Assembly: GCF_030490285.1 (NCBI RefSeq)
Contig: NZ_CP129884.1
Coordinates: 1,302,001 to 1,366,000, forward strand
Reading direction: 5' to 3'
Length of the DNA stretch: 64,000 nt
DNA from: Methylomonas montana
GTDB taxonomy: Bacteria > Pseudomonadota > Gammaproteobacteria > Methylococcales > Methylomonadaceae
The stretch's first letter is position 1, and every line of letters starts with the position of its first letter. A program made the position numbers and the translations under genes. The notes below the pieces were generated by a model that ran no database searches, was not told where the DNA came from, and saw only the letters and a list, made by a program, of their open reading frames with translations. Below are positions 32,567 through 42,041 of the stretch, one piece after another.

Positions 32567-34219
32567 ATGTCCAGATTCGAGCTCGCATTGAAAGCCTTTC
32601 AGCAGGCTCAGATAGCCTATGCAGATTTATTGGCTGTCGCTCGTGATGTCACCAATCAGTCTAGCCATGTAACGGATGCTGCTCGGCAATTGTTGGAAGC
32701 CGAATACCGGAGTGGAACATTGGGTGTCGATATTTATCGCGGACTGCAATCGGTGTTACAGGACGAAACCAGGATCGTCAGCGACGAAACTAAAATTGCG
32801 CAGATCGCTCATGCTGCTGTTCCCGGCGATGTGACGAGTGTCGTGCCAGTACCCGAGCCGGCGAAGCCTGCGACGCAAACACCCACCTTGACCACCGAGT
32901 CCTTGTTGAATGGTCTCGATCCCACGCTACCGCGTACCGAGTTGGCCGTCGGCAGTACCTTGAAGAACCGCTTCGTGCTGGAAGAATTGCTCGGGGTCGG
33001 CGGTATGGGCATGGTGTTCAAGGCCACCGATTTGCGTAAAGTGGAAGCTTCCGATAAAGAACCGTTTGTGGCCTTGAAGGTGTTGAATCAGGATTTTCAA
33101 TTCAATCCGATGGCCTTAGTGGCCTTGCAGCGCGAGACCAAGCGGGCGCAAACCCTTTCCCATCCCAATATCATCAAGGTATACGATTTCGATCGAGATG
33201 GCGCGCATGTCTTCATGTCGATGGAGTATTTGCAGGGTAGGCCGCTGAGCCATTTGATTCGCGATCATGCCGATAACGGGATGTCGTTCAAAAAAGCCTG
33301 GCCGATTATCCATGCGATGGCCGAAGCTTTGGAGCATGCGCATAAGAAAAATATCGTTCATTCCGATTTTAAGCCAGGTAACGTGTTTATCGGCGACGAC
33401 GGCGAAATTCGCGTGTTGGACTTCGGCATCGCCTGCGCCATCGGCCGGACCGAGAAGGACGGCCACGATGCCACGATATTCAATGCGCGCGCGCTGGGGG
33501 CGATGACGCCGGCTTATGCCAGCTTGGAGCAATTGCAGAATAGAGAGCCCGATCCGCGCGACGATATTTATGCGCTAGCGTGCATCACTTACGAATTATT
33601 GAGCGGTAAGCATCCATTCGGTCGCTTATCAGCGGAAAAGGCCTTGGAAGTCAATTTACAGCCCAAGGCTATCGCCAAGCTTGATCGTCGGCAATGGAAA
33701 GGACTGCAAAAGGCGTTGGCCTTCAAACAAGCGCAACGCTGCGCGAGTATTGCCGAGTTTTTAGCGGCTATCGGTCCGCGCTCTTCGGTATTTTACGGCT
33801 TATGGGTGGCAGGGGGGCTGGTCGCGTGTTTGGTGGCGCTCAATGTTTATTGGACGATGAACGAAACCAGGATCAATGCCGAGGATGTAAAAGTCGCGAT
33901 CGAATTGAGTCCGGAACAGTTGCAAAAAATCAAGGACTTCCTGGAATTGGCCGACATTCATTTTGATGTCGGTTATCTGACGGCGCCGACCGGCAGCAAT
34001 GCGTTTTGGGCTTATCAGGAAGTTTTAAAAATCGATCCCTATAACAAGGATGCGATTGCCGGGATTAATAAAATCGCCGATACACTGGAGCAGCAGGCTT
34101 GGGAGTTCTATGAAAAGAATGATCGCTCCGAGGCCTTGAAAAAAGTGCAGGAAGGCTTGGAAGTTAATCCTGTGCATAAGGGCTTGCAGAGTTTGCGAGA
34201 TAAGCTCAGATTCAATTAG
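32567..34219 (+). CDS. transmembrane serine/threonine protein kinase with TPR-like tail
   Basis: 550 residues from ATG 32567; an in-frame TTG at 32558 is the alternative. Residues 1-120 are a helical N-terminus followed by a Pro/Thr-rich linker. The kinase domain (about 128-400) has the glycine loop LLGVGGMGMVFKA, Lys171 (VALKVL), catalytic Asp267 in HSDFKPGN (Ser where most have Arg, so a non-RD kinase), and DFGIA. One membrane helix (about 406-430) precedes an extracytoplasmic tail with TPR-like helices (YQEVLKIDPYNKDAIAGINK, WEFYEKNDRSEALKKVQEG). Eukaryotic-like signalling kinase; substrate unknown. Flanks the autotransporter and the large oxidoreductase gene. Confidence 0.87.
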   Translation: MSRFELALKAFQQAQIAYADLLAVARDVTNQSSHVTDAARQLLEAEYRSGTLGVDIYRGLQSVLQDETRIVSDETKIAQIAHAAVPGDVTSVVPVPEPAKPATQTPTLTTESLLNGLDPTLPRTELAVGSTLKNRFVLEELLGVGGMGMVFKATDLRKVEASDKEPFVALKVLNQDFQFNPMALVALQRETKRAQTLSHPNIIKVYDFDRDGAHVFMSMEYLQGRPLSHLIRDHADNGMSFKKAWPIIHAMAEALEHAHKKNIVHSDFKPGNVFIGDDGEIRVLDFGIACAIGRTEKDGHDATIFNARALGAMTPAYASLEQLQNREPDPRDDIYALACITYELLSGKHPFGRLSAEKALEVNLQPKAIAKLDRRQWKGLQKALAFKQAQRCASIAEFLAAIGPRSSVFYGLWVAGGLVACLVALNVYWTMNETRINAEDVKVAIELSPEQLQKIKDFLELADIHFDVGYLTAPTGSNAFWAYQEVLKIDPYNKDAIAGINKIADTLEQQAWEFYEKNDRSEALKKVQEGLEVNPVHKGLQSLRDKLRFN

Positions 34220-34389
34220 CGAATCGATTGCAGGAAAGGGTATGCGCAAAACAATTGTGTTTGCCGTGGACCTTGATCAATCGATTAACCTCAGATATTT
34301 CGCGGTTTGTGCGTTGATTTTTCGATCATGCGCCGGCCGCTGCCATGCTAGAATTCGGCGCATCATGACTTCCCGTTTGCCGAATTCCA

Positions 34390-37300
34390 GTGGCTTCTCA
34401 ATTATTTCCGTTATCCGTTGACTCAACGCCCGCGCGCTTGCGGGAAATCCCCTATAACTACACCTCGTTTTCCGACCGCGAGATCGTGATTCGCCTGCTC
34501 GGTGAAGACATGTGGTGGATACTCGATTCGTTACGCGAAGAGCGGATTACTGGCCGCTCGGCGCGGATGCTATATGAAGTGTTGGGGGATATTTGGGCGG
34601 TGCAGCGCAATCCCTACCTCGAAGACGATTTGCTCGATAACGCCAAGCGGCGTCGAGCGCTGTTGCAAGCCTTGCGGCATCGTCTGGGGCAGATGGAAGT
34701 TCGGCAGGCGGAGTTGGAAAGTCAAAACGCCGACAGGGCTGGGCGCGTGGCGCAATTGATCGCCGCCGCGCTTTTGGCTGTGAACGACTTTGAAGCGCAT
34801 TTCGAACGTACCGCGCAATTGCGCCGTAGCGTGCTGACCTTGCTCTCGCAATTTACCCGCAAGGACAACATCAGTTTCGATGGCTTCGCTCGCGTCAGTC
34901 ATGTGACCGACGCCACCGACTGGCGGGTGGAATACCCGTTCGTGGTGCTGTATCCCACTAGCGAAGACGAGGTCGGACATTTGGTACGCAGTTGTATCGA
35001 ACTCGGCCTGACCATCATTCCGCGTGGCGGCGGCACCGGCTACACCGGCGGCGCCGTGCCGCTGCATGCCTATTCAGCCGTCATCAACACCGAAAAACTA
35101 TTGGCGATGGGGCCTGTCGAGCAGCAAACGCTGCTGCCTGGCGTGGATAAGTCTTATGCGACGATTTATACAGGCGCCGGCGTGGTCACCAGGCGGGTGA
35201 TGGAAACCGCCGAACAGGCCGGTCTGGTGTTCGCCTGCGATCCGACTTCGGCCGATGCATCCTGTATCGGCGGCAATATCGCGATGAACGCCGGCGGCAA
35301 GAAAGCTGTGCTGTGGGGAACCGCATTGGACAATCTGGCCTCCTGGCGGATGGTGACGCCGGACGGCAATTGGCTGGAAGTCGAGCGGCTGAATCACAAT
35401 CTGGGCAAAATTCACGAACAGGATAAAGCCAGCTTTTTGCTAAAACGTTTCGATGCCAGCGGCAAGCAATCGCTAGGCGAAGAAATCCTGGAAATATCTG
35501 GCAGTTTTTTCCGAAAAGCCGGGCTGGGCAAAGATGTGACCGACAAGTTTCTCGGTGGTCTGCCGGGGATTCAGAAAGAAGGTTGTGACGGCATCATTAC
35601 CTCCGCGCGCTGGATTCTGCACGAAATGCCGCCGGTTAGCCGCACGTTTTGCCTGGAGTTTTTCGGCCAGGTACGGGAGGCGGTGCCGTCGATCGTAGAG
35701 ATTCGCGACTATTTGGCCGATTTGCCGAAAGAGGGCGCTAGCCGAGTGATGCTGGCAGGTTTGGAGCATCTAGACGAGCGCTATGTGAAGGCGGTCGGTT
35801 ACGCCACTAAAGCTAAGCGCCACGGCCGGCCGAAGATGGTGCTGATCGGCGACATCGTTGGCGACGACGAAAATCAGGTGGCCATGGCCGCGTCGGAAGT
35901 GGTGCGCTTATGCAATGCGCGCGGCGCCGAGGGCTTTATCGCAGTCAATCCGGAAACCCGCAAAAAATTCTGGTTGGATCGCGGCCGCACGGCGGCGATT
36001 GCTCGGCATACCAACGCCTTTAAAATCAACGAAGACGTGGTGATCCCGTTGCCGCGCATGGGCGACTATTGCGACGGCATCGAGCGCATCAACATCGAAT
36101 TGTCGCTGCATAATAAATTGCGCTTGTGCCAGGCCTTAGTGGAGTTGCTGAGCGGCGATTTGCCGTTGCGAGCCTATGAAGAAGGCGTGAATAAGGCCGA
36201 ATTGCTGGACGAACGCCGAGCCTTGGCTTTGGATGCGGTGGGCACGGTAAAAGCACGTTGGCAATGGATATGCGACAGCCTGGATTTGCCGTTGGCCGAA
36301 GCCGAAAAAGCCTTCGAGTCACAAGGCATCCAGGTCGGCGAGCTGAGCAATCGCGCCGCCGATCCGATTCTGTTTCATCGCTTGCAGGATTACTCGCTAC
36401 GAGTGTCGTGGAAGCAGGAATTGCTGCCACGCTTGCGGGACATTTTCGAAGGCGATAATTTCCGGCCCATCGTCGAGCGTATCGAGACTTTACATAAAGA
36501 AATTCTGCGCGGCCGAGTGTTCGTGGCTCTGCACATGCACGCCGGCGACGGCAATGTGCATACCAATCTGCCGGTCAACTCCGACCATTACGAAATGCTG
36601 CAAGAAGCCAATGCCGCCGTGGCGCGGATCATGGCGCTGGCGCGTTCATTGGGTGGGGCAATTTCCGGCGAACATGGTATCGGCATCACCAAATACGAAT
36701 TCCTAAGCGCCGACGAGTTGGCGGATTTTCACGCTTATAAAAACCGCATCGATCCGGAAGGTCGTTTCAATCGCGGCAAGTTGATGCCGGGCGCCGATTT
36801 ACGTTCGGCTTACACCACTTCATTTAGTTTGATGGGCTTTGAATCGCTGATCATGCAGCAGAGCGACATCGGCGCGATTTCCGATTCGGTAAAGGATTGT
36901 CTGCGTTGCGGCAAATGCAAGCCGGTTTGCTCGACGCATGTGCCACCGGCCAATTTGCTGTATTCGCCGCGCAATAAGATTTTGGCGACTTCCTTATTGA
37001 TCGAAGCGTTTTTGTACGAAGAACAAACCCGGCGAGGGATTTCGATTACCCATTGGAAAGAGTTTGAAGATGTCGCCGATCATTGCACGGTTTGCCATAA
37101 ATGCTTCAATCCGTGCCCGGTGGACATCGATTTCGGCGATGTGTCGATGAATATGCGCAATCTGCTGCGCAAGATGGGCAAGCAAAGTTTCAATCCGGCT
37201 AAAACCATGGCCATCGCATTTTTGACAGCTTCCAGTCCGAATACGGTCAAGGCGATGCGCACGGCGATGATCGACTGGACTTATAAGGCTCAGCGCATTG

Positions 37301-38301
37301 GCAATACATTGTTAAAGCCATGGGGCAAAGCTCAAATCGCGCAGCCGCCGGCCACGGTCGGCAAGCCGCCGGTGCGCGAACAGGTGATTCATTTCATGAA
37401 TCGGAAAATGCCCGGCGATTTGCCGACCAAAACCGCGCGGGCGTTGCTGGATATCGAAGACGGACAAATCGTACCCATCATTCGCGATCATGCCAAAACC
37501 CGGACAGATTCGGAGGCGGTGTTTTATTTCCCCGGCTGCGGTTCCGAGCGTTTATTCTCGCAAGTCGGCTTGGCGACCCAGGCGATGTTGTACGAGATTG
37601 GCGTGCAAACCGTGCTGCCGCCCGGTTATTTGTGCTGCGGCTATCCGCAACGCGCCGGCGGCCAGTTCGATAAGGCACAGAAAATCACTACCGATAACCG
37701 AGTGTTGTTTCATCGCGTCGCTAATACGCTGAATTATTTGGATATTAAAACCGTGGTGGTCAGCTGTGGTACTTGCCAGGACCAGTTACAGGATTACGAA
37801 TTCGAGAAAATTTTTCCCGGTTGCCGGCTGATCGATATTCATGAGTATCTGCTGGAAAAAGGCGTGCGGCTGGAAGGGGTGAATGGCGCGCGTTATCTAT
37901 ATCACGATCCGTGTCATAGTCCATTCAAACAGCAAGATCCTATGAAAGTGGTCAATCAATTGATCGGTGCGCCGGTCGCAAAATCCGATCGCTGTTGCGG
38001 AGAGTCGGGTACTTTGGCGGTGGCGCGGCCGGATATTTCCACGCAGATTCGCTTTCGCAAGGCTGAAGAGTTGCAAAAAGACGCGGCGAAGTTGCGTGCC
38101 GATGGCTACGACGGTGCGGTGAAGATGTTGACCTCCTGTCCGTCGTGCATGCAAGGTTTGCAGCGCTTCGAAGACGAAGTCGATCAGATGGAAGTGGATT
38201 ACATCGTCGTGGAAATCGCCAAGCATATATTGGGCGATAACTGGATGAGCGTGTATCTGGATCGGGTTACCAAGGGCGGCGTCGAGCGGGTTTTGGTGTA
38301 A
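34390..38301 (+). CDS. DUF3683 FAD-binding / Fe-S / CCG-domain oxidoreductase (D-lactate dehydrogenase-like)
   Basis: 1303 residues from GTG 34390. Order: DUF3683-type N-terminal domain (about 1-150), FAD-binding type 4 domain (about 185-330: [15 protein letters not shown]), FAD-linked oxidase C-domain (about 540-800, with [14 protein letters not shown]), two 4Fe-4S motifs ([11 protein letters not shown] about 837-847; [14 protein letters not shown] about 899-912), then two CCG domains ([39 protein letters not shown]). This is a single-chain version of the glycolate/D-lactate oxidase GlcDEF plan, feeding electrons to the quinone pool. The hydroxy-acid substrate cannot be read from the sequence. 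The upstream ATG at 34366 is out of frame. Confidence 0.88.
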   Translation: MASQLFPLSVDSTPARLREIPYNYTSFSDREIVIRLLGEDMWWILDSLREERITGRSARMLYEVLGDIWAVQRNPYLEDDLLDNAKRRRALLQALRHRLGQMEVRQAELESQNADRAGRVAQLIAAALLAVNDFEAHFERTAQLRRSVLTLLSQFTRKDNISFDGFARVSHVTDATDWRVEYPFVVLYPTSEDEVGHLVRSCIELGLTIIPRGGGTGYTGGAVPLHAYSAVINTEKLLAMGPVEQQTLLPGVDKSYATIYTGAGVVTRRVMETAEQAGLVFACDPTSADASCIGGNIAMNAGGKKAVLWGTALDNLASWRMVTPDGNWLEVERLNHNLGKIHEQDKASFLLKRFDASGKQSLGEEILEISGSFFRKAGLGKDVTDKFLGGLPGIQKEGCDGIITSARWILHEMPPVSRTFCLEFFGQVREAVPSIVEIRDYLADLPKEGASRVMLAGLEHLDERYVKAVGYATKAKRHGRPKMVLIGDIVGDDENQVAMAASEVVRLCNARGAEGFIAVNPETRKKFWLDRGRTAAIARHTNAFKINEDVVIPLPRMGDYCDGIERINIELSLHNKLRLCQALVELLSGDLPLRAYEEGVNKAELLDERRALALDAVGTVKARWQWICDSLDLPLAEAEKAFESQGIQVGELSNRAADPILFHRLQDYSLRVSWKQELLPRLRDIFEGDNFRPIVERIETLHKEILRGRVFVALHMHAGDGNVHTNLPVNSDHYEMLQEANAAVARIMALARSLGGAISGEHGIGITKYEFLSADELADFHAYKNRIDPEGRFNRGKLMPGADLRSAYTTSFSLMGFESLIMQQSDIGAISDSVKDCLRCGKCKPVCSTHVPPANLLYSPRNKILATSLLIEAFLYEEQTRRGISITHWKEFEDVADHCTVCHKCFNPCPVDIDFGDVSMNMRNLLRKMGKQSFNPAKTMAIAFLTASSPNTVKAMRTAMIDWTYKAQRIGNTLLKPWGKAQIAQPPATVGKPPVREQVIHFMNRKMPGDLPTKTARALLDIEDGQIVPIIRDHAKTRTDSEAVFYFPGCGSERLFSQVGLATQAMLYEIGVQTVLPPGYLCCGYPQRAGGQFDKAQKITTDNRVLFHRVANTLNYLDIKTVVVSCGTCQDQLQDYEFEKIFPGCRLIDIHEYLLEKGVRLEGVNGARYLYHDPCHSPFKQQDPMKVVNQLIGAPVAKSDRCCGESGTLAVARPDISTQIRFRKAEELQKDAAKLRADGYDGAVKMLTSCPSCMQGLQRFEDEVDQMEVDYIVVEIAKHILGDNWMSVYLDRVTKGGVERVLV

Positions 38302-38458
38302 GGCGACTTTGTCGATTGCAAGCTTGGTTTGGCTGATGGCTGGCCAGCTTGCTGTCGTATCTAAAAAGGCGGGGATATGCGGTGCGTTAGGCAGGGCAGA
38401 CGAAGCTGATTTGATGCTGATATCGGCGCCTTTGTCCGATAGCTATCTCCAGAAAATA

Positions 38459-38486
38459 AAAAAGCCGTGAATAATCACGGCTTTTT
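38459..38486 (-). terminator. terminator of the tRNA unit
   Basis: AAAAGCCGTGA / TCACGGCTTTTT hairpin. Read on the minus strand it follows the last tRNA-Gly gene and is followed by a T run. Confidence 0.75.
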
Positions 38487-38491
38487 AGATT

Positions 38492-38567
<76 letters not shown>

Positions 38568-38581
38568 ATTTGCGATATTAA

Positions 38582-38655
38582 TGGAGGCTGCGACCGGAAT
38601 CGAACCGGTATATACGGCTTTGCAGGCCGCTGCATAACCATTTTGCTACGCAGCC
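38582..38655 (-). tRNA. tRNA-Cys (GCA)
   Basis: 74 nt with encoded CCA. Acceptor GGCTGCG/CGCAGCC, anticodon GCA in CCTGCAAAG, T loop GGTTCGATTCC. Confidence 0.96.
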
Positions 38656-38666
38656 TTTATAACCCA

Positions 38667-38697
38667 ATAAAAAAGCCGCGACTTATCGCGGCTTCTT
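38667..38697 (-). terminator. hairpin between tRNA-Gly copy 1 and tRNA-Cys
   Basis: AAGCCGCGA and TCGCGGCTT pair. On the minus strand it is followed by TTTTTTATT, so it looks like an intrinsic terminator or processing hairpin inside the tRNA unit. Confidence 0.6.
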
Positions 38698-38702
38698 GAA
38701 TT

Positions 38703-38778
<76 letters not shown>

Positions 38779-38797
38779 TTGGCTAACTATCCTGCTT

Positions 38798-38825
38798 ATT
38801 ATAAAAAGATATTTTTTTCTGTCAA
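38798..38825 (-). promoter_or_regulatory. consensus sigma-70 promoter of the tRNA unit
   Basis: On the minus strand: TTGACA (38825-38820), 16-nt AT-rich spacer, TATAAT (38803-38798). Both hexamers match the consensus exactly. It lies 20 bp upstream of tRNA-Gly copy 1. Confidence 0.9.
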
Positions 38826-38828
38826 CAA

Positions 38829-39374
38829 TTATTGCAAGTTTATTGCCGAAGTCCAGGCTTTTCTGCCTTGGCATTCGCCAGATTCAGTGATTTCGACTTC
38901 CGCCCACTGAACATTCTTGTCGGTGCTATCTGCCTGAGACTGGATCAGTTTGACGGCGGTGTTAAGTGGCATATGTTTGCATGCGCCGTCACGATCATTT
39001 TCCTCGGTATCATCGTAAGCTGCCATAGAGCCGGGGACGGAGACCAATCTAACGGTTGCGTTTGGATCGTAAGTATTTGGACTTTTCAGTACGTAATTTT
39101 GTCCAGGGACCATGGCTTTGGCTTGATGAACAGGCAATTTAGCATCGGAACCGCCGCCGAAAATCAAGACGACTAAGACCAACGCCACGGCGCCGACACC
39201 GCCAAAAAATACTTTAGGATTGGATTCTTTCAGGGCTAGCAGGTTGGCGACCAGGTTGCCGGCGGCGTTTTTTGCGGCAGCCGCTGAATCGGCCGCTGGA
39301 CTTGTTTCCGGTTGTTTGGGCTCTTCAGCTTGATTAGGGGTTTCGGTCTCGTTTGTGTTTTCATCAAGGCTCAT
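38829..39374 (-). CDS. single-pass membrane protein with periplasmic beta domain, function unknown
   Basis: 181 residues from ATG 39374, preceded by AAGAGGAAAT. Residues 1-50 are acidic and Pro/Glu/Ala-rich (cytosolic). One membrane helix at about 56-73 (VFFGGVGAVALVLVVLIFGGG) is followed by a C-terminal domain of about 105 residues with two cysteines (GACKHM, GECQGR), probably a disulfide, and an SH3-like pattern (NYVLKSPNTYDPNATVRLVSVPG). No family recognised. Its stop lies only 3 bp from the promoter of the tRNA unit, which is transcribed in the same direction. Confidence 0.8.
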   Translation of the reverse strand: MSLDENTNETETPNQAEEPKQPETSPAADSAAAAKNAAGNLVANLLALKESNPKVFFGGVGAVALVLVVLIFGGGSDAKLPVHQAKAMVPGQNYVLKSPNTYDPNATVRLVSVPGSMAAYDDTEENDRDGACKHMPLNTAVKLIQSQADSTDKNVQWAEVEITESGECQGRKAWTSAINLQ

Positions 39375-39586
39375 GCGATATTTCCTCTTAAGCTAGTTAT
39401 TATTATGGTTAAGTGGTTAAAGTTACCACGCTGATCGAACATTTCAAGCATTCATTTTGTAGTTATTTATTTGCATCTTAAGTGGAACTGTAACAAAAAT
39501 GAACCAGGCGATATAAAAAAGCTGATGCAGTTTTGAAATCGCCTATAATATTAGCAATCACTTAATTACTAACATTTGGCGCTGTT

Positions 39587-40927
39587 ATGCGAATTCATCT
39601 CAAACATTTAGCATTACTGGTGATGGTTTTGCTGGGCAAATTGGTTGTAGCGAGCGAACCGCCCGGTAAGACCTTTACGCTGGAACAAGCCGTCGATTAT
39701 GCATTAGCCAATAATCCCGAGCTGAACGTCATGCAGGCGCGCATTGAGCAAGCCAATGCGCAACTAGGCGAAGCGCTAGCCAGTTTTTATCCGCAGATCA
39801 AAGCCAGCTTGTCGTATCAGCATAGCGATAATCCCGCGCAAGCGTTTGCGATGATCATCGCGCAACGGCGGCTGGATTTTAACGGCGGCGATTTCAATCA
39901 TCCCGGCGGTGTTGATAATTATCGTCCGCAAGTAACCGCCAGCTATTCCTTGTTTCGCGGCGGTCAGGATTATTTTCTGAGCCAGGCGGCGGAACTGGGC
40001 GTGGAGACGTCCGAGCTGGAAAAATCGGCGATTCGCAATCGCCTTGTTAACAATGTCTCGGCCGCTTATTACGGAGAACTGGCGGCCATAGAAGCCCATC
40101 AAATTGCTCGGCGCTCGATCGAGGCGGTGCAAAGCGAGCTGGATCAATCGCGCATTCGCTTCGAGGCTGGCACCGTTTTAAAATCCGACGTGCTGTCGCT
40201 GGACGTGCAACTGGCCGAAGCCAAGGATGCGGAAATTCAGGCCGGCAACGCCATCGAATTGGCGCTAAGCATGCTCAAAACTCTATTGGGTATGTCGAGC
40301 AACGATAGTTTTGCAATCGCTGAAACGGCTGGGCAGGCATTGCCGGAAACGCCGGCTGGTTTCGAAGAGTTGCTGGATCAAGCACTAGGCCATCATCCGG
40401 AATTAAAAGCCGCCGAAAAGCGCGTAGCCATCGCCGAACAACAACTTTCCGCTGCCAACGCCGCCCATTTACCGCGCGCCGATGCTTATGTCAGCTACGG
40501 TTCCGACAGCAAGGATCTAGCTTTCAGCAGCAACCGTGATAATGTCAGTGCCGGTGTGATGGTGGAACTGGATATTTTTTCCGGGTTCGCTACGCAGGAA
40601 AAAATCAAGAAGGCGGAACACGAGTTGACCGCCGCGCAAGAACTGTCCAGGCAGACTCGGCTGAGAATAGAAAACCAGCTCAAGTCCGCCCAGCTTAGGT
40701 TACAGGAAGCGTTGAACCGCGCGCAGGTAGCGACGGTAGCGGTTCAGGCCGCCGAAGAAGCCTTGCGTCTAGTCAACGCCCAGCGCGAAGCCGGTGTGGT
40801 GACGGTCACCCGTTATATCGAAGCGGAAGTGGCTCGCGACAAGGCGCACACCCGCCGCATCAACGCGCGCTTCGATGCCTTGCGGGCCGAAGCGGAACTC
40901 AAGCAAGCCAGCGGCTTCTGGCAATAA
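39587..40927 (+). CDS. TolC-family outer-membrane channel of an RND efflux system
   Basis: 446 residues. Signal peptide 1-22 (LVMVLLGKLVVAS). Two OEP repeats, each with long helices: about 30-220 (TLEQAVDYALANNPELNVMQA, GQDYFLSQAAELGVETSE) and about 260-440 (LDQALGHHPELKAAEKRV, SAGVMVELDIFSGFATQEK). Trimeric channel-tunnel through the outer membrane, working with the adaptor and pump encoded directly after it (19 bp and 4-bp overlap). A TATAAT at 39544-39549 is a possible -10 element without a clear -35. Confidence 0.92.
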   Translation: MRIHLKHLALLVMVLLGKLVVASEPPGKTFTLEQAVDYALANNPELNVMQARIEQANAQLGEALASFYPQIKASLSYQHSDNPAQAFAMIIAQRRLDFNGGDFNHPGGVDNYRPQVTASYSLFRGGQDYFLSQAAELGVETSELEKSAIRNRLVNNVSAAYYGELAAIEAHQIARRSIEAVQSELDQSRIRFEAGTVLKSDVLSLDVQLAEAKDAEIQAGNAIELALSMLKTLLGMSSNDSFAIAETAGQALPETPAGFEELLDQALGHHPELKAAEKRVAIAEQQLSAANAAHLPRADAYVSYGSDSKDLAFSSNRDNVSAGVMVELDIFSGFATQEKIKKAEHELTAAQELSRQTRLRIENQLKSAQLRLQEALNRAQVATVAVQAAEEALRLVNAQREAGVVTVTRYIEAEVARDKAHTRRINARFDALRAEAELKQASGFWQ

Positions 40928-40946
40928 ACGGATAGAGGACTAGCCC

Positions 40947-42041
40947 ATGACTGAACACACTTCGGCGGTAAGCGCCCCAAAATGGTTGATACCGGCGGCA
41001 GCGATCACCGGTTTGTTGCTGGTGATTTTATTCGCGCTCGGTGTGCTTGGCGGCGCCAGTAAAATCGAGCCAGGTAACACGCCGGTCAATGGACAAGCCT
41101 TGCCCCAAGACGCCAAAACCTTAAAGGTCGGCAAGCAAGCCGCCGCTAACGATTTATCTTGGCAAGGCACGATACGCTCGCGTTTGGCGGTCAAAATAGC
41201 GCCGAAACTGAATGCCCGTATTTTGGAAATACCGGTGCGTCCCGGCGACAATCTGAAAAAAGGCGAGGTGATCGCGAAGTTGGATGATCGCGATTTGCGT
41301 GCCGCTTACAACGCCGCCAATGCCGGGCAAGCAGCCGCCCAAGCGCAAGCGGCGCAAGCCGGCGCCGACGAAAAACGCATCGTCGATTTATACAATAAAC
41401 AAGCCGCGACCCGGCAAAACTATGACTCGGTGCTAGCCCAAGCTCAGGCCGCTCGAGCCATGGCCAACCAGGCGGCCAGTGCGGCACAGCAGAGCAAGGT
41501 GATGCTGGGCGAGAATGTGCTGTACGCGCCGTTCGACGGCGTGGTAGGCGAGCGCTACCAGGAACCGGGCGATATGGGCGTACCCAACCAGCCCATCGTC
41601 AGTTTTCACCAGCCGGACGATTTGCGACTGGAGGCGGCGATCGCCAGCCATTGCGCCGCGCAAGTCAAACTCGGCATGACGGTTAAAGTGCGGGTCGATG
41701 CGATTCATCAAGCGCTGACCGGCACCGTCAATGAAATTGCCCCGGAAATCGACCCGCAAACCCGCAGCCAGCTGATCAAAGTGGGCTTGCCGCGCGCGGA
41801 AGGTTTGCAACATGGCCAGTTCGGTTGGTTGGAGCTGGGCTGTCAGCGCGCGCAACAAGCCTTATTGATACCGGCTTCGGCGGTAGTGCATTACGGCCAG
41901 TTACAGGTGGTAAAAGTTGTCGAGAATGACCTGTTACAAACCCGGCATATCCGTACTGGCAAACATTACGGCGATCAACTGGAGGTATTGTCCGGCCTGC
42001 GTGACGGCGAGACCATCCTAATTAGTGGGCCGGCACAATGA
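40947..42041 (+). CDS. RND periplasmic adaptor (HlyD/MFP family)
   Basis: 364 residues. One N-terminal membrane anchor (about 14-36, AAITGLLLVILFALGVLGG). Barrel-sandwich halves around ARILEIPVRPGDNLKKGEVIAKLDD and APFDGVVGERYQEPGDMG, with a short alanine/glutamine-rich hairpin between (about 120-180). The beta-barrel and C-terminal domain end with LSGLRDGETILISGP. Joins the inner-membrane pump to the TolC-like channel. Overlaps the pump gene by 4 bp (ATGA). Confidence 0.92.
   Translation: MTEHTSAVSAPKWLIPAAAITGLLLVILFALGVLGGASKIEPGNTPVNGQALPQDAKTLKVGKQAAANDLSWQGTIRSRLAVKIAPKLNARILEIPVRPGDNLKKGEVIAKLDDRDLRAAYNAANAGQAAAQAQAAQAGADEKRIVDLYNKQAATRQNYDSVLAQAQAARAMANQAASAAQQSKVMLGENVLYAPFDGVVGERYQEPGDMGVPNQPIVSFHQPDDLRLEAAIASHCAAQVKLGMTVKVRVDAIHQALTGTVNEIAPEIDPQTRSQLIKVGLPRAEGLQHGQFGWLELGCQRAQQALLIPASAVVHYGQLQVVKVVENDLLQTRHIRTGKHYGDQLEVLSGLRDGETILISGPAQ

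Noticed and set aside
27335-34219. Caspase-like protein and Ser/Thr kinase as a known antiphage system
   Set aside because: The caspase-like protein is a lipoprotein in the envelope and there is no gasdermin, Cas or nucleotide-cyclase partner; only the weaker envelope-group idea is kept.
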